From the NCBI GenBank assembly GCA_033064195.1, contig JARBJD010000010.1, positions 62,001-126,000 of the forward strand: a stretch of 64,000 nucleotides of DNA. The letters are read 5' to 3'. Shown one piece after another: positions 54,101 through 63,907 of this stretch (position 1 is the stretch's first letter; the number at the start of each line of letters is the position of its first letter). This stretch comes from Blattamonas nauphoetae (lineage: Eukaryota > Preaxostyla > Oxymonadida). The notes beneath the pieces are model-generated. The model saw only the letters and a program-made list of their open reading frames with translations. It made no database searches and was not told the origin of the DNA. The translations under genes were made by a program, and so were the position numbers.

Positions 54101-54601
54101 CTGTCAATCGACACCGATTACTACCTCAACCAGCAACTCGCCAAGCCCCTCGAAAGACTGTTCAAGCCGATTATGGGCGATGGCTTCAAATCGTTGCTGA
54201 ATGGCGAACATACACGAGTGATTCGCAAGCCAAGCAAGGTCACTGCACAGGCAACGGGGATGCTGCAGTTTGTGGGAGTGGTGCGGACGTGCATCAACTG
54301 CAAGGCGAGGATGGGGAAGGACGAGCAAGGTGCTGTGTGCACGAAGTGCAAGCCGAAGGAGCCTGAGCTGTTTATGGACGCTCAGCGCTCGGCGTCTCGA
54401 GCGGAGGAGCAGTATTCGCAAGTCCATGCACAGTGCCAGCGGTGCTCGATGTCGATGCACCAGCCCTTCCTGTGCTCCAGTCGAGATTGTCCGCTGTTCT
54501 ATTTCCGCACAAAGGCAAAGAAAGATTTGGAAGATTGCTACGAACTTCTGAAGCGTTTTGGCTCCCCCTGTGTGTTTCCTGATGAATCTTCATCTCCGTA
54601 A
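51181..54601 (+). CDS. POLD1: DNA polymerase delta catalytic subunit
   Basis: Short 5' exons, then one 2.3-kb exon. Exon 1 is 51181-51285, then introns 51286-51328 and 51406-51445. [11 protein letters not shown] joins [20 protein letters not shown], as in other delta polymerases. ExoI is [17 protein letters not shown]. Polymerase motif A is [17 protein letters not shown] is [19 protein letters not shown] and C is [12 protein letters not shown]. The C-terminus has the zinc module CysA ([14 protein letters not shown]) and the iron-sulfur module CysB ([20 protein letters not shown]), which binds the B subunit. It is the lagging-strand replicase. All introns found lie in the first 1.1 kb. Product about 1,050 residues, the usual size. 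Confidence 0.9.
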
Positions 54602-54766
54602 TCTTTATTCGTGATCAATTTTCTTTTCTTTGAACATTTCACTTTCTTCCCTCTCAATCATAATTCAGAAGTTTGTTCAACCATTTCGATAAATGAAGAT
54701 GAATTCATGACAGTGGATGTTGATACTGCCTAATCCTGACGGAAGAGAGTCCCACACCCATCACAA

Positions 54767-56369
54767 TGTCTTTCCCACCAATTCCAGCTAACGATGCAAT
54801 AACCTTCCATTTCAGTCTGACTATCCTTTTATTTACACCTTGTGACAACATATTCTTTCTGCAACATTGATCTTCAGTTGATGGAGCAAATTTTAACCAG
54901 CCTCTCTCATCTTTTCAACCAATGCAAACGTATCCTTTTTTTGGAGAGGCCCAAATCATTCCTGGATATGAAACAGTTCACATTGATTGCTTTATCCAAA
55001 AGGACACATTCAATTGTGTTTATGAACAACAGTTGGGTGAAGCAACGCCTCAAGTTTTTACTTCCGTTTTCTTCGCGATGTTGTGCTCCATCTCGAAAAA
55101 TCTCTCTCAATGATATTTTAGGCTCAAGATCCTCTCGAAATTATCCTCACCTATCTGAATCGCTGCACACTTTCGAGAGATAGAAACTCATTCTCAAATG
55201 TTCGTCATTCTCATTGAAAAGCGTCATTCTTGAATATCCTCCTACAGCCTGAGAACACTGATGAATTTCACCTCCCATGGAAACCCATTCGCGAGTATAT
55301 GCCTTGTCCTTCGTACAATCCAAATGGAAATTCTTCGACTCCACTTGGTAATTCGATCTTCCAAATCTATCGTGTTTGTTATTTTTGAGCCCTTTCTTCT
55401 TTAACATTCGATTCATCTTTCTTTTCTCCAGGCACCCCTTTCAGACCCAGATATGAAGATCTTTCATAAAAAGTTGATGGCCATGCCATTCTTCTTCATC
55501 AACTATGCATCTTATCTCGACGAAGACGATCCAAATTGGGACGTCTATTTGATGTACTATTTTCTCCTTCAATATCCTTCGATTTCAGGTACAAGAAGAC
55601 AAACAAACCTGGCGACAGTTCAAACCCCCCACGTGTTGATTTCCAAATTGTTGGCTATGCAACCGTGTACCGCTTCTTCCATTTTCCAAATTCTTCCTTG
55701 TGGAGAATCAGGTCTGCTCTAGCATAGTTTATCCTTCTCAGCCAAGTTCTCGTCTTTCCACCGTTCCACCATCAGGGTCATGCCACTTATCTTACCGATA
55801 CGGTGTACTCACTCTCAAAGAAGAACAATGTCACTCTGATTACCGTCGAGCTGCAGTCAGTTCAGTGTGCTTCTTCAATTACTGTTTCTCTCTCCAATGA
55901 AGATTTAAAATGATGCGCACTTTGGTTGATATGGCCCACCTTCGTCGTAACCACATTTTTCAGTTTCGCCAGAACGAGGCCGTTGCTCCTTTCTCGAATT
56001 TTATCATTTCCGACATTCAGTCCAAAGTTCCAATCATCAAGGTACTTTCTATTCTCTCCGACTCTCTCAGGAACAACTCCAACGATGCTATTTCATATTC
56101 AGGTGGCGGGTTCTCGATCAGAAGAATGCAGAGCTTGTGAAAGACTTCAGAGTTGATGTCTGACTCTTTCATCCTCATTTTTGCAGGTCAAACGGTATTT
56201 GTACCTCAAGCACGAGGAAGAATTGGCAGGATTGGAACAATCGGAACGGATGACCAAGCTTGATCTCCTGTATCAAATCCAAGTGACTGAAATGAGGATG
56301 GCATCAAGTTGTTTTGATAAACATCTGGACTTTATCGAACAAGGTGTCTGGAATCCCCCAGATGAATAA
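54767..56369 (+). CDS. HAT1: HAT1, type B histone acetyltransferase catalytic subunit
   Basis: Multi-exon gene. MSFPPIPANDAITFHF (from 54767) joins IDGANFNQPLSSFQPMQTYP, then FFGEAQIIPGYETVHIDCFI (animal HQLFGDDETAFGYKGLKILLYYI). The middle has MPFFFINYASYLDEDDPNWD (animal TASFIDVDDERWHYFLVFEKY) and IVGYATVYRFF (VGYMTVYNYYVYPD). The acetyl-CoA loop reads VFPPFQGHATYLTDTVY (LTPFQGQGHGAQLLETVH). The C-terminal helices end VKRYLYLKHEEELAGLE and then IEQGVWNPPDE. HAT1 acetylates new H4 at K5 and K12 before deposition. Introns are 40 to 70 bases. The family call is secure; some exon joins between 55150 and 56160 are approximate. Confidence 0.85.
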
Positions 56370-56480
56370 TCATTGGGATTAAATTGATTTCGGGAAATAT
56401 CACTTCACAATTGCTTTGTCTGATTGAGAAGAGAGCTGATGAGTGAGAATTAAGGGATGGATCATCCTTCACCAAAGGCC

Positions 56481-59400
56481 ATGGCATTGTACTCGCGATA
56501 TATATCTAAGCACGGGTATATTTGTGTCTTCGTTAAGACTTTCTTTGATTGACTTAGTCCCCTTAGTCAAGTATGGATTGCAGCGAACAATGACCGAAAT
56601 CTGTCTAAAGGCAAGATTCTCCAAATCAACATTCCCGCAGCAGTGAAGATCATCAAAGAGGGTATTCCGATAGAAGAGAATGGGAAGAAAAAGATATCTC
56701 TTCCACTTCGGTATCAAGCGCATCTCCTGCTTGGACTGATTCGAATTTATACGCGGAAACTGAAATACATGGCCGATGATATCAATGAATTTCAGTCACG
56801 CCTCAATACTGTATGCTTTTTCCAAGACTATATTGCCGACAAAAATTTCTTGACTTGTTTATTGTGAGTTTCTTTTTCAACGCATTTTTGCTTTTTTTCT
56901 CTGTATGTAGAGTTTTCACACATCGAATATCGACCTTCCCCCTAATACTGGTCATGGATGTCGGTCACACATCACGATCCCAGAATCACCTCTGAATATG
57001 TCCACACCTCGCGATCCAACTCTGAACATATTTGGATCTCCATGTCCATCGCTGCTCATGCCGGACCCAACGCTGCAAAATATACTGGCCTGACCGGGGG
57101 TGACCGGTCACTTTTTCCCAAAAAGTACTGACGGTCAGTGACCGAGAGTTTTCGAAATATGGGTGACATTAGATCGAAGGATCCCGATGAAAACTGGATC
57201 AAATCTCCCTTTCTTTTCCATTTGATCCTCCTAGGACTCTGTTCTCTCTTTCTCAAACTTTTCATATTAAAATACTCCTGTTCTTCCGAATTCTTCAACA
57301 TCCATTTCAAAGGACATGTTCTCACGAGATCGGCCCAGAATCATGTGCTTTTTTCTCAAACAGTTCATTTGGGCATGATGTTGCTACAATGATGGACTCG
57401 ATACTTTCCTAATCGTCATTACGATACCTCACATTTCGTGGAAACTCGATTGGTGACAAGGATGTGTCTTAAATTGCTCGAGGCCGTTTTGAAGCACCAG
57501 AAGAGAGTGTTGATGGAATTGAGAAGAAGCAACAAGAGATAAAAGAGAAAAAGCGAAAGCAGATGGAGAAGAAGGGACTGTCGCTGGACAAAGACGTTGG
57601 CAATGCGAAACAGGAAGCAGATCCGTCCCCGACTGCTTCACCGATGATGGACGAGGAAGAAGAAGAAAAGAAGTCGAAATAAATCGAGGAAGAGCTGAAA
57701 GGGATGCTGAACATGGAGCTGGACTTAATTTACGAAGCACTTCATCCACCACTGATTATCCAACGACAAAAGAAGCCAAAACAAAAGGAGAGACTCTCTC
57801 TGTGCGGTGGAGTGAACGAAAGAACAGTTGCGGAGGTGATCGAAGAGGCTTTTGTGCCGATCGAAGAATACGACGAAGAAGTCACGGAAGACGAAGACAT
57901 TTCGGCGCTGAAACTGTCGTGCCTCTCGTACATCACTCTAGCCACATATATTATCACAGAGCGCGGAATGAAAGTGTTTGCAGTGGCGCTGATGAAAAAT
58001 AGGTTCTTGACGACAGTGGATCTGTCGAACAACAAAGCTGGGATGGGGAGGCCAAGCAAATAGCGGAAATGATCATAACGAACAAGACAATCACAACACT
58101 AACACTGAACAACTGCAAAATCGGGAACGTGGCGGGGAAGGATGTGTGCGAGGCGTTTGCGTGGAACACGACGATCGAACGATTTGATCTGTCACACAAC
58201 AACCTGTAGAACGAGGGAGCGGAAGGCCTTGCGAATGCGTTCCGGTCAAACAAGATCTGCCAGCTGACGCATCTAAACATTTCATCGAACAGGATGAAAG
58301 ACAAGGGAGGGATGGCACTGAGTGGAGAACTGGCCACGAACGAGAGACTGCGGCACATGAACGTGGCATCGAATGACTTGAACAACACTGTGAACTCGCT
58401 GATCTCGACACTGCGGACGAACACGTGTCTGCAGACGGTGGACTTCAGATTCAACGATTGCTCGCACATCCTGCTCGCTTATGCTTCTGTCTTCGCTGAA
58501 GGAGCTGCTGGACAAGAACAGGACACGGCAGAGGGATTGGTTAGAGGATGGTGTGAAGTCGAATTTGGTGTCGCTCCAACAGGATATGGATGAAATGGAT
58601 GAACTTCGGAGCCTGACAGCGAGCGAAGGAGCGACTCTGTCGGAGCGATGTCGATTTCTTGTCACGTAGCATCTGCTGCTGATCGAGACACAGCGAGAAT
58701 GCGAGCGGAAGGAACGGAAACTGCTGGAGCAGCTGGATGCGGGAGCGAAGCTGGTAATCACGCTGGGTGATGAAACGAAGGAGCTGACGAAGAGGAAGGA
58801 TGAGGACAGGAAGGACGGGGAGTTCCTAGCGCGAACGCAGACGACGGAAGCAAACCGACGAGTGCAGGAACGATCAGAAGCAGAGCGAAAGCGGAAGAAG
58901 ACGATTCGCCAGTTGGAAGACATGGAAGTGGGAGGGAGTGAGAAGATAGAGGAGATGGGGCTGGTGAGCTCGTATGGAGTCGAGGCTGTCGGATCGGTGG
59001 GATCGGGGCAGCGTGTTGCGAGCTCGCACCAGGAGCTGCGTACTGATGGATAGAGGGAGGGAGAAGAACTATTCAGTGAGGAACCGAAGCTGACCGTGAA
59101 GTTGGCTCGGTAGATGCGAGTGGAGATGGACGAGGTGGTTGTGATGTGACAGTGGAAAGTGGAGAAGATGAAGAACAAGCTGTGAAAAGTGGGAGAGCAC
59201 TTTCTATTGAGCTGATAATGGAAGAGAAGAAGGAAGAGGAGATTGGAAAGAAGGAAGAAGTGGAGGAGAGGGTGTGGAAGATGATTTGAACGCGAAGATC
59301 TCCATTTCAGTTTGTCAAGAACCAATCGACGTTGAAAGCAACTTTAATCTGGTGTGTGAGGGAATAATCGTAGGAGAAGCTGTTATATCACGACACATCA

Positions 59401-61152
59401 CAACAAATCAACAATTTGAGTCAATTCTCTCAGGTAGAGTGATCGGGCCCGTAGAAGAGAAGCGAGGTGACACTGACCGAGCCAAAAGGCTCGGTCAGGC
59501 CAGCATACTGCAAAATGAAGAATCGCCGCGTTCATCACTTTCACCGTTCACACTCCCCTCGAATCAGCTCAGAACACCGATGACGGACGGATACGATTTC
59601 AGAGAGTCTGACTACTTTGCGGGAGCAGCAGACAATCTGATGAGTGATATTCCTACGGTATGTCTCTTTTTTCATCTATAACTCTGCTGCTTCTTCTTGT
59701 TAGGTTTTCGTGACGCCAACAAATGATCCCGACGAGATTCGATGGCTGATCGAGTATGCTCACCAACAAGGAGGCTTCCAAGACTTCGATACATTCATGC
59801 AAACCACTGAGTTTTATAACCAACGTCCATCAGAATATAATCATCCCGATTCCTCGTCGCTCGCGTTTCACCCAACAACAATGCCCGAAATGGAAGACGG
59901 ATTCGAATATCCTGAACCCCAAGCACAAGAAAAGTCAAACAAGATCCTATTGTTCCTGGAAGACGATTTGGCGGCTCTCAAATCTTCTACGGGGAAGAAA
60001 AAGCGACAACAATCAGGTCCTCCGACCAAATCCGACTCAAGTCGAAACAAGGGTGTCAAAATAGATCAAGTCATTACATTGAGCGATCAGATAATGAGCG
60101 ATAACCAAGACGATACTCGAGATATTGTGAGGAGAATGGAGTTGAGCGAAATGATCATCTTCCCCTCACTGAACAACTGGTTGGATGATGAGCTCCTTGT
60201 CCCTCCGACAGATGAATTTATGGAGGAGTGGAAGAAACAGATTGACTTCGACCCTTCAGCATATCTGGAAAGGCTGAAAGCGATCAAGAGCAAAACATAC
60301 CTTGCCGCGCCTCCCGTTCAAATCGAGACACCTGACTCTCAAACTGTTCGCACTGGTATTGTTCTTTCTTCATGTTCCCATTCATTCTTCTCTCTTCTGC
60401 ATGTGCTGAAGACGCCCTCGCTAAAGTAGAGGGAAAGACGACAAACGAAAGCACTCCCTCGACAGACTCACTCGCCTCCCTCGAGGAAGCTGCTCGTCGA
60501 ACAACCACGAACAGCACGTCCACCACCCCACCGGGATTTGATGGAGTGTTTGAAGAACTCCGGTCACCCGGACCGTCTGATGAGCAAGGAGCCCTGGACG
60601 AATTCGCGACTCCACGGAGCATCACAGGCACGGAGGGGCAGCCGGAGGAAATGTTGATGGATGAGGAGATTCGCGACCTCCATTCGAGGATTCTCGCATC
60701 GAACTCGCCAGACGTCAACTCGAAGACGAACAGCCCTCACCGCACGATGGCCCCGTCACACGATCCTCACCAACAAAGCAAGCCTCCTCATGCTTTCTAT
60801 GACGACAAGACCCTTGACATGTTGGAAGTTGTCGCCTATCAATTCGACAAGGAGGAAGAAACAGAGCTTCCCTTCGAAAAAGCCTTCGACTACACTCCGC
60901 CCGGAAAAGACGCAACAGAACATCAGAAGAGGGAGGGGAGAAGGTACAAGGCACGCGCCTTCGCTGCCCTCCTCACTTTCGTGCAGGACAGGAATGTGAC
61001 GTCAAGACAGGATGCTCCGTACGCGCAGATCATGGTAGGGAGGACAGTTTGACATCTCTTTTTCGTTGATTTTTGATGAATTCTCGTTCTAGATTCAATT
61101 AGACAACTTCCTAAAGGAACTTTCGACCGAACAAAGGACCAGAAGTGACTAA
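56481..61152 (+). CDS. RAD21: Cohesin kleisin RAD21/SCC1, interrupted by transposon element B
   Basis: Exon 1 (56481-56520) MALYSRYISKHG joins PLSQVWIAANNDRNLSKGKI across a 42-base intron, then YQAHLLLGLIRIYTRKLKYM: the N-terminal SMC3-binding kleisin fold (animal SKRGPLAKIWLAAHWDKKL). The third exon reads SFHTSNIDLPPNTG to LLMPDPTLQ, where element B (57081-59507) is inserted. It resumes NEESPRSSLSPFTLPSNQ. The STAG-binding middle is KGVKIDQVITLSDQI to FPSLNNWLDDELLVPP. The C-terminal SMC1-binding winged helix is RRYKARAFAALLTFVQDRNV and QDAPYAQIMIQLDNFLKE, stop TAA at 61150-61152. Apart from the insert the gene looks intact, with about five short introns. With the insert present, the frame meets a TGA seven codons after PDPT, so this copy cannot make full-length protein unless the element is absent from another copy or removed. 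Confidence 0.9.
57073..57080. repeat. Target-site duplication of element B, left copy
   Basis: CTGCAAAA, identical to 59508-59515; reads Leu-Gln-Asn in the RAD21 frame. Confidence 0.9.
57480..59115 (+). pseudogene. Leucine-rich-repeat and coiled-coil gene carried inside element B
   Basis: Plus-strand pieces read as one degraded protein. A charged start (KKQQEIKEKKRKQMEKKG) is followed by EEELKGMLNMELDLIYEALH. Then come ribonuclease-inhibitor-type leucine-rich repeats: FLTTVDLSNNKAG, TITTLTLNNCKIGN, IERFDLSHNNL, QLTHLNISSNRMKDKGGMAL and RLRHMNVASNDLNN. A long coiled coil follows (ETQRECERKERKLLEQLDAG, NRRVQERSEAERKRKK). About five in-frame stops and at least two frame changes break it, for example within the AGMG/EAKQ repeat near 58050 and after HNNL at 58207. 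The design resembles flagellar or cytoskeletal LRR-coiled-coil proteins of protists. It is probably captured host sequence, and the intact parent gene is not in this window. Confidence 0.65.
59508..59515. repeat. Target-site duplication of element B, right copy
   Basis: CTGCAAAA, identical to 57073-57080. Confidence 0.9.
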
Positions 61153-61532
61153 AATTGATTTTGCTTCTCGCGATGGCACTCTCAATTGACTCCTCTTGTG
61201 CCGGTCGGTATAATCATACTTAACACTTCAAATTCTGATACAATATCGTTCAATGCACTTCACTAATTCTGTTATTGAACTTTCCGAAAACCAGCAAGAG
61301 CATGCCCTCGGACCGCTTTTCACATGTTTTTTTCTCTGATTTATCCAGTCAGAGTGCTCCTCATTCTGAAAGAGACCAAAAAATGGAGATACATCTCAGT
61401 TATGAGCTGGGGAACGCTCCCAAGTTTTCAATAGTTTGCTCCCATTTGGTCAAGTGGAAACCACCAACCAAAGTCACCCAATTGGTTAATAACAAAGAAC
61501 AGTACTGTCTTAGACATGTGAATGAAGTGTTG
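61153..61532. other. Gap between RAD21 and the next gene, nothing recognised
   Basis: 380 bases between two converging genes. A plus-strand frame here overlaps the 3' end of the minus-strand gene and shows no recognisable product. Confidence 0.4.
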
Positions 61533-63053
61533 TCAATGACCCATCGCCGCGTCCTCGAAGAGCTCATCGTTCCCTTCCAAGATCGGGTCGTCCGCCAGCT
61601 CCAACACTCTCACCTCCTTCCTCACTCCCTTTGCCTGGGCCTGCTTGCTCTGTGCTTTCGGTTTTTTGGAGGGTTTCGGTGGTGAAGGAGGGTGTTCGTC
61701 GTCATCATCGTCTCTGAGCATTTCCGTCTGATGGACCGTTCTTGGCTGAGCCTCCTCTTCCTCATCTTCCACATCGACGTCGTTGACGATGGTTGTGCGG
61801 TGGGTAGGTTCTGGTGCTGGCTCGGTATTCTTTTTTTCTTGGAAGTTCTGCCAGAAGTTGCGTAGGGCTTCAAATACCTCGGGTTCTCTCTCTGGCATCG
61901 ATTGGTCAAATGTATAGGTCAGTCTGAGGAAGTGTTTCCCAACTTTCATCAGTTCCTTTCGTTTCAACTTCGGGAAGAACTGCTCGATCAGGTGAAGGGT
62001 GTGTATGCGCAGGGTGAGGTCAGAACCCGTCCAGTCAACCAAAGACTGGCAGACTTTAACAGCTTCCGAGTGATTTCCGAATGGTGGAGGAAGTTGAGAG
62101 GTTATTGTTCGTGCAATTTGGATAGCATAGTGTTGGGAGAGGAGTGGAGGCTCGGAAAAAGTGAACTCAGAAAGATCTTGAAAAGTTGTTAGGTCCACTC
62201 GATATTCTGGCTTTGGGGGAATGTCGTCTTTCTCCACACGATATTTCATCGCATCTGTTCGTATTTTCATCTCGTCAGCGAAGATGGCGTTCTGAAGTGT
62301 CTTCGCTTCTTCCCTCAGTCGCTGTGTTCGCCTCGCGAGATTTCTCCCCATTCAAAACAAGCACGGTGCGAAGTATGGAACCAGGTCGATGGAATTTGGA
62401 TCCGTGTAGAGTGATGTCCGAATGGATTCGATGAGGCGTGTCAGTCGTTTTCGGATGGAGTTTCTGACGAGATTGTATTGGACGAAGACGGGGTTGTCGA
62501 GAAGACGTCTGATAGACTCGTTCGTCACAGCAAGTGAGGTTTGTCTGGTGAATCTGGTGAAGAACGAGACGGGAGAGAAGGCCGATGGGATGGGCGACTG
62601 GAGAGAGGATTGAGTGAACGATTTGCGGGTGACCATGCCATCAGCGATGTGATTGATGAAGCCGAGATATTCTCGCACAACTCCGGTCATCTGAACATTA
62701 TTGGAGATCAGGTTGTCTGTGAACACGAGTGGGAAGATCGACGTATCCGCTGTTTGGGACGAGAGGAAGATGAGTGCTTCTCGGCTGAGTTTCTTTGTTG
62801 GAATTGGTATGGTTGGTGTCTCTTCGAGCTCAATATCTTCGTCTTCCACAGGATCTGGATATGCCGATGTCCGTTTCGTCTTCTGAATTGGCTTTGGCGC
62901 TCCATCTCCCTCCTCATTCGCACTTTGAGCCATTTCGGTGATTTCAGTCCCTGTGCTCACGACAATATCCTCCGCGAGTTCAACAATCCTCTTGTTCACC
63001 AGCTGCTGATGAGCATAAAGCAGCAGTATTGATGCCTCCGCAAAACGCTGCAT
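61533..63053 (-). CDS. Unrecognised helical protein, two exons
   Basis: Two in-frame stretches (63053-62352 and 62351-61533) are separated by a TGA. A 60-base GT-AG intron (GTTCCA...CACAG, about 62384-62325) removes that TGA and keeps the frame: YTDPNSIDL joins RLREEAKTLQNAIFADEMKI. The spliced product is about 485 residues. The N-terminal half is helical (FAEASILLLYAHQQLVNKRI, ESIRRLLDNPVFVQYNLVRN). The C-terminal half has HEAT-like helices (LTLRIHTLHLIEQFFPKLKR, KELMKVGKHFLRLTYTF) and ends in an acidic then basic tail (RDDDDDEHPPSPPKPSKKPK). I do not recognise the family. A nuclear or chromatin scaffold role would fit the tail, but this is a guess. Confidence 0.6.
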
Positions 63054-63099
63054 TTGTTCGGCGATACAGCTCGACTAGTTCTGAATTGCATTGTAATTT

Positions 63100-63224
63100 T
63101 TCAGAAATATACTTTAATTATTCAGAAATGAACATAATTGTTCAGAAATGAACAGAGATTGTTCAGAAATGAACAATGATTCTTCACAAATGAACAGTGA
63201 TTTTTCTGAAATGAACACTAATTG
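63100..63224. repeat. Tandem array of a 21-base unit, six copies
   Basis: Units of 20 or 21 bases begin TTCAGAAATGAACA at 63100, 63121, 63141, 63162, 63183 and 63204, with changes mostly in the last seven bases and in the outer copies. The core TTCAGAAATGAA is nearly palindromic. Read on the plus strand the array gives a seven-residue repeat (SEMNNDS-like), on the minus strand SLFISEQ. Neither is linked to a recognisable protein. Confidence 0.8.
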
Positions 63225-63686
63225 GGTCAATATTTTTGACATCATAGAAAAGTTCGAGATCACCCCTTCAAAACCTCCTCTCCGCATTCTTTTTTTCAAA
63301 TTTGCTGTTAAATCTCAAATAGCTCTTTCTCACCTCCATGAACTGATTACATGTGTTTTTTTCGATCTATTCATACCAGTAGACAAATTGGAGGTGGATT
63401 ACAAAACAATATGGGTTGATCGTCATTTGGTGGACTATGTACGGTCTACCATCTTCCTCACTGCACTGGATGTGGTGTTCCGGGCGAATGTCTCCTTCAC
63501 CACCATATTACCTCTTCTCTCATTCTCTCTCTCTTCTGTTTTCCCTCTCTTCGCACGATTTTGAAGCTTGGATGAATGATTTCAGTTTTATTCACTTTTG
63601 GTGGTGTATTATCTCAAACAAGTGATTTTTCTTTAGTTTGTTTTCTCAAGAAAGTGTTAATTGTGAGTTGAAAACAACAAGATTCA
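63225..63686. other. Intergenic or decayed coding sequence
   Basis: A plus-strand frame (63148-63564) continues from the 21-base array with IALSHLHELITCVFFDLF and YVRSTIFLTALDVVF. It has no recognised domain and could be a small unknown gene. I cannot support it further. Confidence 0.25.
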
Positions 63687-63754
63687 TGGAAGACACAATT
63701 AAGATGGAAAGTGCTGATGAGAGAAAGAGTGGAGGGAGGCGGAGGCTCGAGGAG
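63687..63754 (+). CDS. Possible first exon of a gene running right
   Basis: The ATG at 63687 gives MEDTIKMESADERKSGGRRR and LEE, then a strong donor GAG|GTGAGT at 63755. The rest would lie to the right. A basic, purine-rich reading this close to minisatellites may be chance. Confidence 0.2.
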
Positions 63755-63798
63755 GTGAGTTTGGATGTCGCAGAAGGAAAAAGGGAGTCTATCGGAAG

Positions 63799-63860
63799 GA
63801 GGTGAGTGGAGGACGAGGGAGGTGAGTGGAGGGCGAGGGAGGTGAGTGGAGGATTAGAGA
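63799..63860. repeat. Purine-rich tandem array, 20-base unit
   Basis: Three copies of GGAGGTGAGTGGAGG followed by RCGAG, the last diverging into GATTAG. Each unit contains GGTGAGT, identical to a consensus splice donor. Confidence 0.6.
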
Positions 63861-63907
63861 GGGGAGGGGAGAAGTGCAGAAGACGAGGGAGGCAAGTAGA
63901 GGTGAGT

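Larger units (their letters stand above)
57073..59515. mobile_element. Element B: non-autonomous TIR transposon inside RAD21, 8-base target duplication
   Basis: The element proper is 57081-59507 (2,427 bases). The left end is TATACTGGCCTGACCG and the right end is the complement of TATGCTGGCCTGACCG, so the terminal repeats differ at one of 16 positions. A perfect duplication CTGCAAAA flanks it at 57073-57080 and 59508-59515. The left 90 bases match element A, including GTGACCGGTCAC, the T-run/A-run hairpin, CTGACGGTCAGT and CCGAGAGTTTT. The right end carries the same hairpin arms (CTGACCGAGCC and its complement) with an AAAA loop where A has TCGA. No transposase is present. The interior carries a broken leucine-rich-repeat gene. 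The undamaged duplication and RAD21 flanks point to a recent insertion. Confidence 0.92.

Noticed and set aside
58282-59325. A 347-codon Ser-rich frame on the minus strand inside element B
   Set aside because: It is antisense to the degraded LRR-coiled-coil cargo and has no domain of its own.
57081-59507. Element B as an unusual spliced intron of RAD21
   Set aside because: It has transposon ends and target duplications. No GT donor lies before the TGA that follows seven codons after PDPT, so normal splicing could not bypass it.
62349-62354. TGA between two in-frame stretches as stop-codon readthrough or selenocysteine
   Set aside because: A 60-base intron with good splice sites removes it and preserves the frame, which is the simpler explanation in this intron-rich region.
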